Source: JAVBOW01 sp031549495 (GTDB taxonomy: Bacteria > Bacteroidota > Bacteroidia > Bacteroidales > Rikenellaceae). From it: DNA of 64,000 bases. The position numbers were made by a program, and so were the translations under genes. Shown piece by piece: positions 18,491 to 28,321 of this stretch. Every line of letters starts with the position of its first letter. Positions within the stretch are counted from its first letter, which is position 1. The DNA is taken from positions 42,160 through 106,159 of the forward strand of contig JAVBPS010000016.1 in the NCBI GenBank assembly GCA_031549495.1, in the 5' to 3' direction. Below the pieces are notes generated by a model. It saw only the letters and a list, made by a program, of their open reading frames with translations, did not search any database and was not told where the DNA came from.

Positions 18491-19078
18491 ATGGCGATAT
18501 ACGCAGAATCCTCGGACAGTGAGCTTTGCCAGGCTATATGCATGGGGAACCGCACTGCGTTCGACCAGTTCTTCCGCCGGTATTACCCTTCGTTGTGTGC
18601 GTATGCTTCGCGTTTCGTCTCGCTGCATGACGCCGAGGAGGTGGTGCAGGACGTGATGCTTTGGCTGTGGGAGGAGCGCGGCCGGCTGGAACGGATCGCA
18701 TCGCCCGACCGCTACCTGTTTCGCGCCGTACGCAACCGTTGCCTGACGTTGCTCGACAGCAGCGCCGTACGCAAACGTTCCGACGAGACTCCCGGGGAGC
18801 AGGGCCATATGTGGGACGATCCTGATTTTTATGTCGCCCGCGAACTCGCCGCGCAGATCGAATCGGCCCTGGCCGCTTTGCCGGAAAGTTATCGCGAGGC
18901 GTTCGAGATGCACCGTTTCCAGGGGTTGACCTACCGCGAAATCGCCTCCCGGCTTGCAGTTTCAGAAAAAACGGTCGATTACAGGATTAGTCAGGCTTTG
19001 CGTCTTTTACGCATCTCTCTGGCCGATTTCCTACCTGCGACAGCACTGATCATGATGTTGTTGGAGCCCCGGTCCTAA
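18491..19078 (+). CDS. ECF RNA polymerase sigma factor (PUL-1)
   Basis: A 195-residue sigma-70 family ECF factor. Region 2 is visible as FDQFFRRYYPSLCAYA and DAEEVVQDVMLWLWE, and region 4 as LPESYREAFEMHRFQGLTY followed by the helix-turn-helix YREIASRLAVSEKTVDYRISQ. ATG 18491 is preferred to the in-frame TTG at 18473, which overlaps the -7 box. With the FecR protein it should switch on the PUL-1 SusC promoter. It is transcribed divergently from fecR across 121 bp, whereas sigma and anti-sigma are usually co-directional, as they are in PUL-3. Confidence 0.95.
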   Translation: MAIYAESSDSELCQAICMGNRTAFDQFFRRYYPSLCAYASRFVSLHDAEEVVQDVMLWLWEERGRLERIASPDRYLFRAVRNRCLTLLDSSAVRKRSDETPGEQGHMWDDPDFYVARELAAQIESALAALPESYREAFEMHRFQGLTYREIASRLAVSEKTVDYRISQALRLLRISLADFLPATALIMMLLEPRS

Positions 19079-19151
19079 TTAGACGGAAGGGATATTAGAA
19101 TCGCTCAAAATTCATTGCAAACCCACAACTACCGCCGGGTTGTGTGAAAAT

Positions 19152-19287
19152 GAAAAGCAAGGGGGTTATGACTGTCGTCATAACCCTCTGATTTTCTTAG
19201 TGACACCATCAGGACTCAACCCTGAAACCTTCTGGACAGTAGTCAAACGATTTGGATTTTCCGTGATTTTCGCCGGGTTTCGTTATG
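19152..19287 (-). repeat. PUL-border repeat copy 1: tRNA-like 3' half plus hairpin
   Basis: Read on the minus strand, a conserved segment (19191-19287) ends in a tRNA-like T-arm (TCAGG stem, GTTGAGT loop, CCTGA) joined directly to the acceptor-like strand TGGTGTC, then ACTA where a tRNA has NCCA. It is followed by a 10-bp hairpin GGGTTATGAC/GTCATAACCC (19163-19186, loop TGTC on the plus strand) and a T-rich tail. Copies 2 and 3 lie at 37091-37227 and 48214-48347 in the same orientation. No convincing 5' half is found, so this is not called a functional tRNA. The hairpin may also serve as terminator of the plus-strand sigma gene. Confidence 0.75.
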
Positions 19288-19572
19288 CTTATAAGTGTTT
19301 TGAGTTTGTGTGCAAATTGTGTGTGTAATTTTTACCAGAAGGCCTTCGCGATTTTCATAATATCGTGTCCGGTTGGTCCTGCGAACAAAGGTTATCTCCT
19401 TTATCTTGACGCCTTCGCACAAGATTATCCGGATCAGCCGCGGCCTTTCGAATTCCACTTCACCACAGTAGAGAGGCCCGGGGGTAATGCCGGAGGCTAA
19501 ATCGGGAAATCCAATTTCGGGTATGTACCAAGGGGCTGACGGGGATTATAACGCACTATTTTCAATCCTGTA
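19288..19572. other. Gene-free stretch of the sigma-GH95 intergenic region
   Basis: The 600-bp region 19079-19678 has no supported gene. Besides repeat copy 1 it contains a small inverted repeat, CACAAC/GTTGTG, at 19124-19144, and a GTGTGCAAATTGTGTGTG stretch at 19308-19325. The latter resembles the repeated TTTGCACACAA-type arm motifs found near integrase sites, by recollection. Short frames on both strands (up to 71 codons) show no family signature and no ribosome-binding support. I see nothing else in this part. Confidence 0.45.
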
Positions 19573-19580
19573 TAAATTTG
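19573..19580 (+). promoter_or_regulatory. -7 promoter box of PUL-2 (upstream of GH95)
   Basis: TAAATTTG matches TAnnTTTG and would give a leader of about 95 nt. The leader contains a two-tier hairpin: ACAGCT/AGCTGT (19604-19609 with 19633-19638) enclosing CATCTT/AAGATG (19612-19617 with 19621-19626). No -33 motif is evident. This is the only recognisable promoter between copy 1 of the repeat and the GH95 gene. Confidence 0.5.
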
Positions 19581-19678
19581 GACTAATTGTGTATAATAAG
19601 GGTACAGCTCCCATCTTTTTAAGATGTAATTTAGCTGTCGGTAAAGCCCCGCAACTAACCTTCTAACTTAAATGTCTC

Positions 19679-22234
19679 ATGAAAAGCGTTTTACCCCTGC
19701 TTACACTCTTTGCTTCCGTTTCGTATTTGTCTGCCGGCGGGCAACCCCTGAAACTATGGTATGACCAACCGGCCCGGGAGTGGGTCGAAGCCTTGCCTTT
19801 GGGTAACGGGCGTCTCGGCGCCATGGTATACGGGAATCCCCTGAACGAAAAATATCAACTCAACGACGGGACCCTTTGGTCCGGATATCCGCACGAGATC
19901 ACCAATCCGAAGGCAAAAGTCGCTTTACCCGGGATACGTGCGGCCATTGACCGCGGCGAATACCAGCTGGCGGCCGAATTGTGGATGGACAACGCCCAGG
20001 GTCCCTTCACGGCGCGCTACCAGCCGATGGGCAACCTCTATCTCGATATGTCCGGCGGGGGGACCCCTACCGATATATATAGGGACCTGGATCTTTCCGG
20101 CGCCACGGCGACGGTCCGGTACACGGTCGCAGGGGTGGGTTTCCGAAGGACGTCGTTCATTTCCTATCCCGACCAGGTGATGGTCGTAAAGATCGAGGCG
20201 GATAAACCGGGGGCGGTTGGATTCGAACTGAAAGTCGACAGCAAGCAACGGTACGAAAACAGGGTCGAGAACGAGATGCTCGTCCTGAAAGGCCAAGCGC
20301 CCAGATACGTTCCCTTCGGCCCCGCGGATGCCGACAGGGTGGCTTATGATCCGAGCTGGGACGGCCTGGGGCTGAACTTCGAGGTCAGGGTCAAGGTACT
20401 CGCAGACGGGGGCAAACTGAATTTCACGGATAAGAATACGATCACCCTCGCCGGGGCGAACGGCGCAACGATCCTCCTCGGCGCGGCGACCAGTTACGAC
20501 GGATATAATGTCCCCGTGGCGAAATCGACCAAAAACCCGACGGCGATAACGACGTCCAATGTAAATAAAGCGGTGGCAAAGGGTTATGCCGGTCTGCTCG
20601 CCGCGCACACCAAAGATTACAAATCGCTCTTCGACCGGGTATACGTCAACCTGAACGACGCCGCGGCCGACAAAGCCAAAGCCTCCATGACGACCGGGCA
20701 ACTGATGGACGATTTCACCGCGACGGGCCTGGATAACGGTTTTTTGAACCTGCTTTACCAATACGGGCGCTACCTGATCATATCCTCCTCGCGCGAGGGG
20801 GGTCTTCCGGCCAACCTGCAGGGGATATGGAACGACAATATCACTCCGCCCTGGGGTTCCAACTACACCCTGGACATGAACACCGAGATGAACTACTGGC
20901 ACGTTGAGGTGGCCAATCTGCCGGAATGCCACATCCCGCTGCTCGACTTTATCGGGGCCCTGTCCGTGACCGGCGCCCAAACGGCGCAGAAGAACTACGG
21001 CATGCGCGGATGGGTGTCCCACCAGAACTCCGACGCGTGGGCGCAATCCGTCCCGCAGGGGGATTTCGACAAGGACCACCTGATCCGGGCGGCGCGGTGG
21101 ACGTGCTGGCCGATGTCGGGGCCGTGGCTGTGCAGGCATCTGTGGGAGCATTACCTGTTCAACCCCGATGCCGAATACCTGCGCACGAAGGCGTATCCGA
21201 TCATGAAGGGGTCGGCCGAATTCATGCTCGACTGGCTTGTGGAAGACAAGGAAACGGGCTATCTGGGGACCAATCCGGCGACCTCGCCCGAGAACAAGTT
21301 CTGGTATGTGGACCGCAACGGCCAACGGCAGGTCGCCGACATATCGAAGACCACCACGATGGATATGATGTTGATATGGGACCTGTTCAATATGTGTATC
21401 GAGGCGTCGGCGATCCTGAATGTCGACCAGGAGTTCAGCCAAAAACTGGCCGATACGAAAAGCAAACTGCAACCGCTGCAATTGACTAAGCGCGGACAAC
21501 TCCAGGAATGGTACAAGGATTACGAGGAGTTCGATGAAAAGCACCGGCATATGGCCCACCTCTACGGCCTTCATCCCGGAGCGCAGATCCATCTGAGAAA
21601 GACGCCGGATATGGCCGCCGCCGCGTACCGGACCCTTGAGATCCGCGGCGACGACGGGGTGGGTTTCACGGCGGCATGGAGGATCAGTTTCTGGGCCAGG
21701 TTGGAAGAGGCCGACAAGGCTTACGATGCCATATACGCAGGCTGCCGACATATCGCGGCGGATCAAACAACACAAGGCGGCCTTTTCTCGTCGATGCTTT
21801 CGGGTTATCCTCCGTTCCAGATCGACTCCAACATGGGCATGGTGGCCGGGATCACGGAGATGTTCGTACAGAGCCACGCGGGGGAGATCTTCCTGCTCCC
21901 GGCGGTGCCCTCTAAGATCAAGTCGGGAGAACTGAGGGGGATCAGGGCGCGCGGCGGATTCACGATGGACATCAAATGGGAAGACGGCAAACTCGTATCG
22001 GCGACCATTCATTCCTCCATCGACGGGGAGTGCCAGATCCGTAGCCGGGAAAAACTGGCCGCGAAGAACGGGAGCCTCAAAAAGATCCCGGAGCAACCCC
22101 TTAATCCCCTGTATCAAACGACTTTTCTGAAGAACGGCAACGAGGCCGCGATGAAGAAACTCTCTCCCGTCGAAACGAACCTCTACTCACTCAAAACGCA
22201 GAAAGGCAAGAGTTACACGCTGGTCTGCCGGTAA
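19679..22234 (+). CDS. GH95 family alpha-L-fucosidase or alpha-L-galactosidase
   Basis: An 851-residue exported enzyme (signal MKSVLPLLTLFASVSYLSAG) of family GH95, which releases terminal alpha-linked L-fucose or L-galactose with inversion. The opening block LWYDQPAREWVEALPLGNGR (26-45) and LNDGTLWSG (61-69) are diagnostic. In the catalytic barrel, HLWEHY carries the probable acid Glu490 and FQIDSNMG the probable base partner Asp716. The segment YTLDMNTEMNYW (396-407) corresponds to the NxN water-binding pair of characterised GH95 enzymes, but its first Asn is Asp399 here; Asn401 is kept. It is the first gene of PUL-2, followed by SusC after 71 bp that hold a 10-bp hairpin. Confidence 0.92.
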   Translation: MKSVLPLLTLFASVSYLSAGGQPLKLWYDQPAREWVEALPLGNGRLGAMVYGNPLNEKYQLNDGTLWSGYPHEITNPKAKVALPGIRAAIDRGEYQLAAELWMDNAQGPFTARYQPMGNLYLDMSGGGTPTDIYRDLDLSGATATVRYTVAGVGFRRTSFISYPDQVMVVKIEADKPGAVGFELKVDSKQRYENRVENEMLVLKGQAPRYVPFGPADADRVAYDPSWDGLGLNFEVRVKVLADGGKLNFTDKNTITLAGANGATILLGAATSYDGYNVPVAKSTKNPTAITTSNVNKAVAKGYAGLLAAHTKDYKSLFDRVYVNLNDAAADKAKASMTTGQLMDDFTATGLDNGFLNLLYQYGRYLIISSSREGGLPANLQGIWNDNITPPWGSNYTLDMNTEMNYWHVEVANLPECHIPLLDFIGALSVTGAQTAQKNYGMRGWVSHQNSDAWAQSVPQGDFDKDHLIRAARWTCWPMSGPWLCRHLWEHYLFNPDAEYLRTKAYPIMKGSAEFMLDWLVEDKETGYLGTNPATSPENKFWYVDRNGQRQVADISKTTTMDMMLIWDLFNMCIEASAILNVDQEFSQKLADTKSKLQPLQLTKRGQLQEWYKDYEEFDEKHRHMAHLYGLHPGAQIHLRKTPDMAAAAYRTLEIRGDDGVGFTAAWRISFWARLEEADKAYDAIYAGCRHIAADQTTQGGLFSSMLSGYPPFQIDSNMGMVAGITEMFVQSHAGEIFLLPAVPSKIKSGELRGIRARGGFTMDIKWEDGKLVSATIHSSIDGECQIRSREKLAAKNGSLKKIPEQPLNPLYQTTFLKNGNEAAMKKLSPVETNLYSLKTQKGKSYTLVCR

Positions 22235-22250
22235 AAAACGATCAATCCAA

Positions 22251-22279
22251 GGCGTGTCGGCATAACCGTCCGGCACGCC
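22251..22279 (+). promoter_or_regulatory. Hairpin between GH95 and SusC (no T-run)
   Basis: A 10-bp stem with one G-T pair (GGCGTGTCGG 22251-22260 with CCGGCACGCC 22270-22279) and a 9-nt loop lies in the GH95-SusC gap. It lacks a T-tract, so it is more likely an RNA-stability or processing hairpin that sets the unequal amounts of the two proteins than a terminator. Confidence 0.45.
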
Positions 22280-22305
22280 CCCTAACCACACGACTAACTT
22301 TAACG

Positions 22306-25300
22306 ATGAATATGAAATCAATCAGACGGATCGTGCGAATATTCCTCGCGGTTGCAGGGATGTTGGTCACAACCACCCTGTCGGCGCAGGTGACGGTGAA
22401 AGGTACCGTTGCGGATGACAAGGGCGAGGCATTGCCGGGGGTAACGGTTGTTGTTACGAACACAACCAGCGGTGTTGTCACGGACTCCAAAGGAGCGTTT
22501 TCCATTCCCGTTCCCCGGATCGGCGACGTACTGGAGTTCTCGCTCGTGGGTTATTCCACCGAGCAGAGGCAGATCAGGCAGGCCGATGCCGGCACACCTA
22601 TGAAGGTCATGCTGCACGAGGCCAGCCAATACCTCGACGAGGTCGTGGTGATCGGATACGGTGAAGTGCGCAGGCAGGACTTTACCGGATCGGTGGGCAA
22701 GGTGGATATGGAGGACCTGTTGAAAGTCCCCGCGGCCAGCTTCGACCAGGCTATGGCCGGCCGGGTCGCCGGGGTGCAGGTGACTTCCAACGAAGGGACC
22801 CCGGGAGCGGCGATGAATATCGTGGTCCGCGGCAAGAACTCCCTTACGCAGGACAACTCGCCCCTGTATGTGGTGGACGGATTCCCGATGGAGGACGCCA
22901 CGATCGGCTCGTCGCTGAATCCCAACGACATCGCCTCCATCGACATCCTCAAAGACGCCTCCGCGACGGCTATCTACGGAGCCCGGGGCGCTAACGGCGT
23001 GGTGATCATAACCACCAAAAAAGGGGAATCCGGGAAGCTGCGGATCAACTACGACTATACCGCCGGGGTACAGGATATCACCAAACAGATGGACATGATG
23101 GACGCCTACGAGTTCGTGAAGTTGCAGGCGGAGGTCTATACCCCGCAGGAGATGCTGACGATGGGGTATTTCCAGAATTACAACGGGATGCAGTACGACC
23201 TGGAGGATTACCGCGACATTCCCCAGATCGACTGGCAGGATAAGATATTCCGCACCGCATGGATGCACAACCATAACCTCTCGGCCACGGGCGGGGGGGA
23301 GAATGTAAAGTATTCGATGTCGTTCTCCATGTACGACCAGGACGGCGTGGTGATCAATTCCAATTTCAACAAAGTGCAGGGCAGGATCAACCTCGGCTTT
23401 TCGCGAAATAAGTTTTCGGCCAACGTGACGGCCAATTATACGAAAGAGTGCTCTTCGGGCAACAGCCCCTCGCAAAGCAACTCGCTCGGGCAGTATAACA
23501 TATTTTATAACGTGTGGGGCTACCGTCCCGTGAACAAGCCCAACGAAAGGCTGTCCGAACTGCTCGACACCATCACCGACGATACGGAAGGGGTAAACAA
23601 GCTCACGGACTACCGCTACAACCCGTACCTGCAGTTGAACAACGAATATAACAAGCGCTACCGGGCGAACCTCTATTTCAGCGCATGGGCCGAGTACGAA
23701 CTCCTGGCGGGGCTGAAGATCCGTTCCTCTTTCGGGTACAGCAACAATAACCGGCGCAACGAATACTTCAATAATTCCAAAACCCTGGGCGGGCGGCCCG
23801 GGAATTCGAACGGCCTTAACGGGGGGATCTCGGTTTTCGACAGCGATTTTTTCCTGAACGAAAACACCGTTACCTATTCGACGAAGATCAAAAAGCATTT
23901 CATGAGCTTTCTCGGAGGGTTTACGCTGCAAACGTCCCAGGCCAAGACCAACAGTTACGCGACGAAGAACATCCCTTCCGCCTACGAGATGCAGCGGATG
24001 AACGCGCTCAAATACGGGGTGGAAAGCAGTTTCAACAACTCGATCGACGAAACGGGGATGATGTCGTTCCTGGGCCGCGCGAACTACAACTACAACGGTA
24101 CGTATTTCTTCACCGTGAATTTCCGCGCCGACGGTTCTTCGAAGTTCGACAAACAGAACCGGTGGGGCTATTTCCCGTCGTTCTCCACCGCGTGGGTGAT
24201 CTCCAGGGAGCGCTTCTTCGAAGCCCTCCGGCCGGCCGTGTACTCCGCCAAACTTCGCGCGGGATGGGGGCAGACCGGCAACAACCGGGTCGGGTCGTAC
24301 GACCGTTTCGCCTTGTACGACATGCTCAAGAGAGGGGTCGGCGATTACGCTTCCGCGACCGGGTACACCCACGGCGTGTATCCCATCGGCGGCAATATCC
24401 TCGATGCGGAGGGCGTCGTCCCGATCCGCCTGGGCAACGACCAACTCAAATGGGAAACGACCGACCAGGTCGACGTCGGCCTCGACCTGGCGTTCCTGAA
24501 AGACCGCCTCAACCTGGTGGTGGACTGGTACTACAAAAAGACGAAAGACCTGCTGTTCTTTACCGAGATCCCGCTCTCGTCGGGATACGGCGGTGCGATG
24601 CGCAATATCGGCGACAACGAGAACACCGGGATCGAGTTCACCTTGAATACGGTCAACATAAGGACCCGGAAGTTCGAATGGACTTCGAGTTTCAACATCG
24701 CCTTCAACCGCAACAAGGTGCTCAGGCTTGCGGAGGGGGTGAATTCCAAACTCACGACCGCCCCGTTTGATAATAACTTCAACCAGAACAACTACATCGC
24801 CAAAGTGGGTTACCCGATGGGAATGATGTACGGTTACGCGTATGAGGGGACTTACAAATATGAGGATTTCAACTATGTGAGCGGGCAGTATATCCTCAAG
24901 CCGGGGATCGCGAAATATGTGGGCGAGGCGAATCCCCAGCCCGGCTACGCCAAATTGAAGGATATCAACGGCGACGGAGTGGTCGACGGCAACGATATGA
25001 CCATCATAGGCCGCGGGGATCCTTTGAATATCGGCGGATTCACCAATAACCTGCGTTTCAAAGGGTTCGATCTCAACATCTTCCTCCAGTGGAGTTACGG
25101 CAACGATATCCTCAACGCCAATAAGCTCCTGTTCGAGAGCGGGTACAACAAAAGGCGCGAGTTGAACCAGTTCGCCAGCTTCGCCGACCGCTGGACGCCT
25201 GAAAATCCTTACAGCGACATCCCCCGTTCCAGTACCTCGGCGTTAAACAACCTGTTTACCTCCAGGCTCATCGAGGACGGATCGTACCTGAGGATCAAGA

Positions 25301-25521
25301 ACATCTCCCTGGGTTACACACTGCCCGTCTCCCTGGTCAAGAAAGCCGGCCTGAGCAATGTGAGGATATTCGCATCGGTGCAGAACCTTTACACGTTCAC
25401 CAACTATTCCGGATACGACCCCGAGGTCTCGATCCGCGATACCGCACTGACGCCGGGAATGGATTTCTCCGCCTATCCGCGCGCCCGGACCTTCTCTTTC
25501 GGTGTTAATTTACAATTCTAA
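22306..25521 (+). CDS. SusC/RagA TonB-linked outer-membrane transporter (PUL-2)
   Basis: A 1071-residue transporter. Signal peptide to TLSAQ (28), carboxypeptidase-D-like domain about 29-110, DEVVVIGYGEVRRQDFTGSV motif, plug with YVVDGFPMEDATIG and DASATAIYGARGANGV, then a beta-barrel ending FGVNLQF. It has no STN domain, consistent with control by the hybrid two-component regulator at 31777-35769 instead of a sigma/FecR pair. The SusD gene follows 8 bp downstream. Confidence 0.96.
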   Translation: MNMKSIRRIVRIFLAVAGMLVTTTLSAQVTVKGTVADDKGEALPGVTVVVTNTTSGVVTDSKGAFSIPVPRIGDVLEFSLVGYSTEQRQIRQADAGTPMKVMLHEASQYLDEVVVIGYGEVRRQDFTGSVGKVDMEDLLKVPAASFDQAMAGRVAGVQVTSNEGTPGAAMNIVVRGKNSLTQDNSPLYVVDGFPMEDATIGSSLNPNDIASIDILKDASATAIYGARGANGVVIITTKKGESGKLRINYDYTAGVQDITKQMDMMDAYEFVKLQAEVYTPQEMLTMGYFQNYNGMQYDLEDYRDIPQIDWQDKIFRTAWMHNHNLSATGGGENVKYSMSFSMYDQDGVVINSNFNKVQGRINLGFSRNKFSANVTANYTKECSSGNSPSQSNSLGQYNIFYNVWGYRPVNKPNERLSELLDTITDDTEGVNKLTDYRYNPYLQLNNEYNKRYRANLYFSAWAEYELLAGLKIRSSFGYSNNNRRNEYFNNSKTLGGRPGNSNGLNGGISVFDSDFFLNENTVTYSTKIKKHFMSFLGGFTLQTSQAKTNSYATKNIPSAYEMQRMNALKYGVESSFNNSIDETGMMSFLGRANYNYNGTYFFTVNFRADGSSKFDKQNRWGYFPSFSTAWVISRERFFEALRPAVYSAKLRAGWGQTGNNRVGSYDRFALYDMLKRGVGDYASATGYTHGVYPIGGNILDAEGVVPIRLGNDQLKWETTDQVDVGLDLAFLKDRLNLVVDWYYKKTKDLLFFTEIPLSSGYGGAMRNIGDNENTGIEFTLNTVNIRTRKFEWTSSFNIAFNRNKVLRLAEGVNSKLTTAPFDNNFNQNNYIAKVGYPMGMMYGYAYEGTYKYEDFNYVSGQYILKPGIAKYVGEANPQPGYAKLKDINGDGVVDGNDMTIIGRGDPLNIGGFTNNLRFKGFDLNIFLQWSYGNDILNANKLLFESGYNKRRELNQFASFADRWTPENPYSDIPRSSTSALNNLFTSRLIEDGSYLRIKNISLGYTLPVSLVKKAGLSNVRIFASVQNLYTFTNYSGYDPEVSIRDTALTPGMDFSAYPRARTFSFGVNLQF

Positions 25522-25529
25522 AACGTCAG

Positions 25530-27278
25530 ATGGCCATGAAACCGATAAAATCCATTTTTACCGTTATCCTTTGCTGGGCGTTATGCGCCTGCAGCATCCT
25601 GGATAAAGAGCCTTATTCGCTCACCCCGGACACCTATTTCAACACCGAGGACGAGATCAGCAAGTGGGTGCAGGGCATCTACAGCCCGCTGATCAACGAC
25701 ACCTTCTACGGGGAGGCCTACCCGATGTATGTCGCCGGGGGAGACGACCTGGCGTTCTTTCAACGCTCCACCGGGCGCAGCAGCATGATATGCGCCAATA
25801 TCACGGCCAGCAATACGGAGATAGCCAAATTCTGGAGGATGCTTTACGATGGCATCAACCGGGCCAATATCCTCCTGGAGAACGTGGACAACAATCCATC
25901 CATAAGCCTGGCATTCCGCGACAAGGCGCGCGCGGAGGCTCTTTTCATGCGGTCGTTCTATTACTCCCACCTGGTGATCGGATGGGGCGACGTCCCTTTG
26001 CGGCTTACCACGCCCACAAGCCCCAATAACCTGGCCTATTTGCCCGCGTCCGACCGGCAGGTCATATACGACCAACTGATCGGCGACATAGAAAGCGCGA
26101 TACCCTACCTGCCTTCGTCCGACCAGTTGACCCATACGTCCACCGCGACCAAATCAGCCGCTTACGGCATACTCGCCCGCGTGTACCTGTTCCGGGCCGG
26201 GGAGCATTACCGCCAGGACGGGAAAGATAAAGACAAAGCCCCGGAATATTTCGCCAAGGCAAAAGAGTGGGCGATGGAAGTCGTGAAAACCGGCCTGCAC
26301 GGCCTTGTGGACGATTACACCCGGGTGTTCATCGACATCGCGCAGGATAAGTACAACAGCACAGGCGTGCGCGAGAGCATCTGGGAGGCCGACATGGCGG
26401 GAAACGCCCGCGTGGAAAACATCAACACCTGGGGCAGGATCGGCAGCACGATCGGCTTCGGCGCAACGTCGAGTTTTGCGACGGACCCCGATGCCGACGC
26501 GCTCAAAGGCATGGCCAACCCCGGATACAGCAACCGCGCCATGTTCACCAGCCTGAAGCTGTTCGAATTGCATTTCGAGGACCAGGGGGTGGACTATTAC
26601 GAGCAACCCTCCCTGACGCGCGACCAGATCCGGGGCGCCTGGAACATCCAGGATTATGAATATGTACAGGAAAACGTCAACGGCAAACTGAAAGTGACCG
26701 GACGCTCTTATTTCTACGGCATGATGCCCGCGGGGATGACCTCCGTGGACGGGTATCCATGCACCGAAAAGCCCGAGGCGCAAAGCCTGGTCAAGGTGAG
26801 GTGCGTGGCTAAATACCGCAGGGAATACGAACAGGTGATCCCGAAGGACCAGTACGCCACCCCCATCAATTTCCCGATCCTGCGCTACAGCGATGTGCTG
26901 CTGATGCTGGCCGAAGCGGAAAATGAACTCAACGGGCCCACCGACCTGGCACGCGATTGCTTCGACCAGGTACGCGACAGGGCCCGGATCAGCCGGGTAT
27001 TGCCTACGATCTCAAAGGATAATTTCCGGGAGGCGGTCAAAAGGGAGCGGGCGATGGAATTGTGCTTCGAGGGGGTCCGCCGCAACGACCTGATCCGTTG
27101 GGGGGATTTCCTGTCGGCCATGCAGGGCATGACCTATTATGTGGCCAAGGACGGATGGCACTCTTCATACAAGTATGCCCTCAACTATTACCAGGTGACC
27201 CCCGGGTATCTCTATTTCCCCATTCCGCAATCGGAACTGTCTACCAATAAAGCGATGAAACAAACATCCGGCTGGTAG
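25530..27278 (+). CDS. SusD/RagB family glycan-binding lipoprotein (PUL-2)
   Basis: A 582-residue SusD homologue with a lipoprotein signal (lipid site about Cys21, ALCACSILDKEP). The RAEALFMRSFYYSHLVIGWGDVP block and the C-terminal YFPIPQSEL ... NKAMKQTSGW ending are family-typical. Met1 and Met3 are both possible starts. It partners the SusC at 22306-25521. Confidence 0.95.
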   Translation: MAMKPIKSIFTVILCWALCACSILDKEPYSLTPDTYFNTEDEISKWVQGIYSPLINDTFYGEAYPMYVAGGDDLAFFQRSTGRSSMICANITASNTEIAKFWRMLYDGINRANILLENVDNNPSISLAFRDKARAEALFMRSFYYSHLVIGWGDVPLRLTTPTSPNNLAYLPASDRQVIYDQLIGDIESAIPYLPSSDQLTHTSTATKSAAYGILARVYLFRAGEHYRQDGKDKDKAPEYFAKAKEWAMEVVKTGLHGLVDDYTRVFIDIAQDKYNSTGVRESIWEADMAGNARVENINTWGRIGSTIGFGATSSFATDPDADALKGMANPGYSNRAMFTSLKLFELHFEDQGVDYYEQPSLTRDQIRGAWNIQDYEYVQENVNGKLKVTGRSYFYGMMPAGMTSVDGYPCTEKPEAQSLVKVRCVAKYRREYEQVIPKDQYATPINFPILRYSDVLLMLAEAENELNGPTDLARDCFDQVRDRARISRVLPTISKDNFREAVKRERAMELCFEGVRRNDLIRWGDFLSAMQGMTYYVAKDGWHSSYKYALNYYQVTPGYLYFPIPQSELSTNKAMKQTSGW

Positions 27279-27302
27279 GGCCGGCCTTAATCGACAGATA
27301 TC

Positions 27303-28304
27303 ATGAAAACGAAAATACACGCACTGCTGATCGTCCTGGCGGCATCCCTGCTCGCGGGTTGCGAAAAGGATCTGGAAAAACAAGTAAGCCTCGAAGTAGC
27401 CCCCGTTTCGAAAGGGGCGTTCATGGACGGCAATACTTTAGTCGTGCAAAAAGGATTCCCCGTTCTGTTCCACCTTCAGGGCGATGCGGATTACGTAACG
27501 TTCTGGAGCGGCGAGACGGGGCATGAATACGCGAAAAAAGAGATGACCGAGCTTCCCGACGGAAGCATCAGCTCGGTGCTGTCGTGTGTGCTCAGTTCCC
27601 AGTATGGAACCGTCGCGGGCAATACCGGCACGTTCAAGGTGAAGATCTCCGACACGTTCGGGGAGCTGGCCGGGAACGATAAAGACGCCGACCTGGAGAA
27701 AGTAAACGCGCACCCGTGGACGGACATCACCGACCAGCTCAGCCTCTCCTATACGCCTTCGGCGACGACCGCCGTTTCGTTTCCCCTGGAGGACAAATAC
27801 GCCCGGGCGCTGACCATCGCGTTCCTGTACCAGACCACGAATAATACCATCGGCCAATGCCGCTGGGAGGTCAGGGAGCTCAATATCGTCAATACGGATA
27901 TGCAGACCGGCACCGTTTCCCGCATTCCGGCGGTCAACATGGGCTTCGTCCCGCTCGACGCCTACGCCAGCGGCAACGACGCCTATAAAGTGGCGACCAG
28001 CAATGTGGCCGGTATGTGGAACCTGGTCCGGATAGCGGACCAGGCGGGAACGATGATGGGCATACACGCTTCCGCCATCGGCGATCCGGTCAACTGCGAC
28101 TGGCTGATCTCCTCGCCGATCAATCTGCGCACGCGCGACCTCGACCAGGGGGTGGCCATCAAGAACATCACGGAAAACGTATCGGACTACACCTACACCT
28201 ACCAGGAGCCGGGCGAGTACGAGGTTGTCTTTGTGGCCAGGAACTACAACTACCACCATTCGGATGAAGTGGTAAGGGTATTGCAAATAAAGGTTGTCGA
28301 ATGA
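27303..28304 (+). CDS. DUF5017-type surface lipoprotein, probable glycan-binding protein
   Basis: A 333-residue lipoprotein (lipid site Cys20, SLLAGC). The FHLQGDADYVTFWSGETGHEY segment near residue 60 matches the DUF5017 pattern, which occurs right after SusD in many PULs. The rest is beta-rich, with a PKD/Ig-like last strand set (YTYTYQEPGEYEVVFVARNYN). It probably acts as the SusE-position glycan-binding protein. No enzymatic motif is visible. Its TGA is overlapped by an upstream alternative ATG of the PL8 gene. Confidence 0.82.
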   Translation: MKTKIHALLIVLAASLLAGCEKDLEKQVSLEVAPVSKGAFMDGNTLVVQKGFPVLFHLQGDADYVTFWSGETGHEYAKKEMTELPDGSISSVLSCVLSSQYGTVAGNTGTFKVKISDTFGELAGNDKDADLEKVNAHPWTDITDQLSLSYTPSATTAVSFPLEDKYARALTIAFLYQTTNNTIGQCRWEVRELNIVNTDMQTGTVSRIPAVNMGFVPLDAYASGNDAYKVATSNVAGMWNLVRIADQAGTMMGIHASAIGDPVNCDWLISSPINLRTRDLDQGVAIKNITENVSDYTYTYQEPGEYEVVFVARNYNYHHSDEVVRVLQIKVVE

Positions 28305-28321
28305 TTTGGAAATTGGAGTTT

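Noticed and set aside
19243..19458. 71-codon minus-strand frame in the gap before GH95
   Set aside because: It overlaps the border repeat, has no family signature and no promoter or ribosome-binding support.
19925..22117. 730-codon minus-strand frame opposite GH95
   Set aside because: Composition is that of a reverse-complement shadow, and GH95 on the plus strand explains the sequence.
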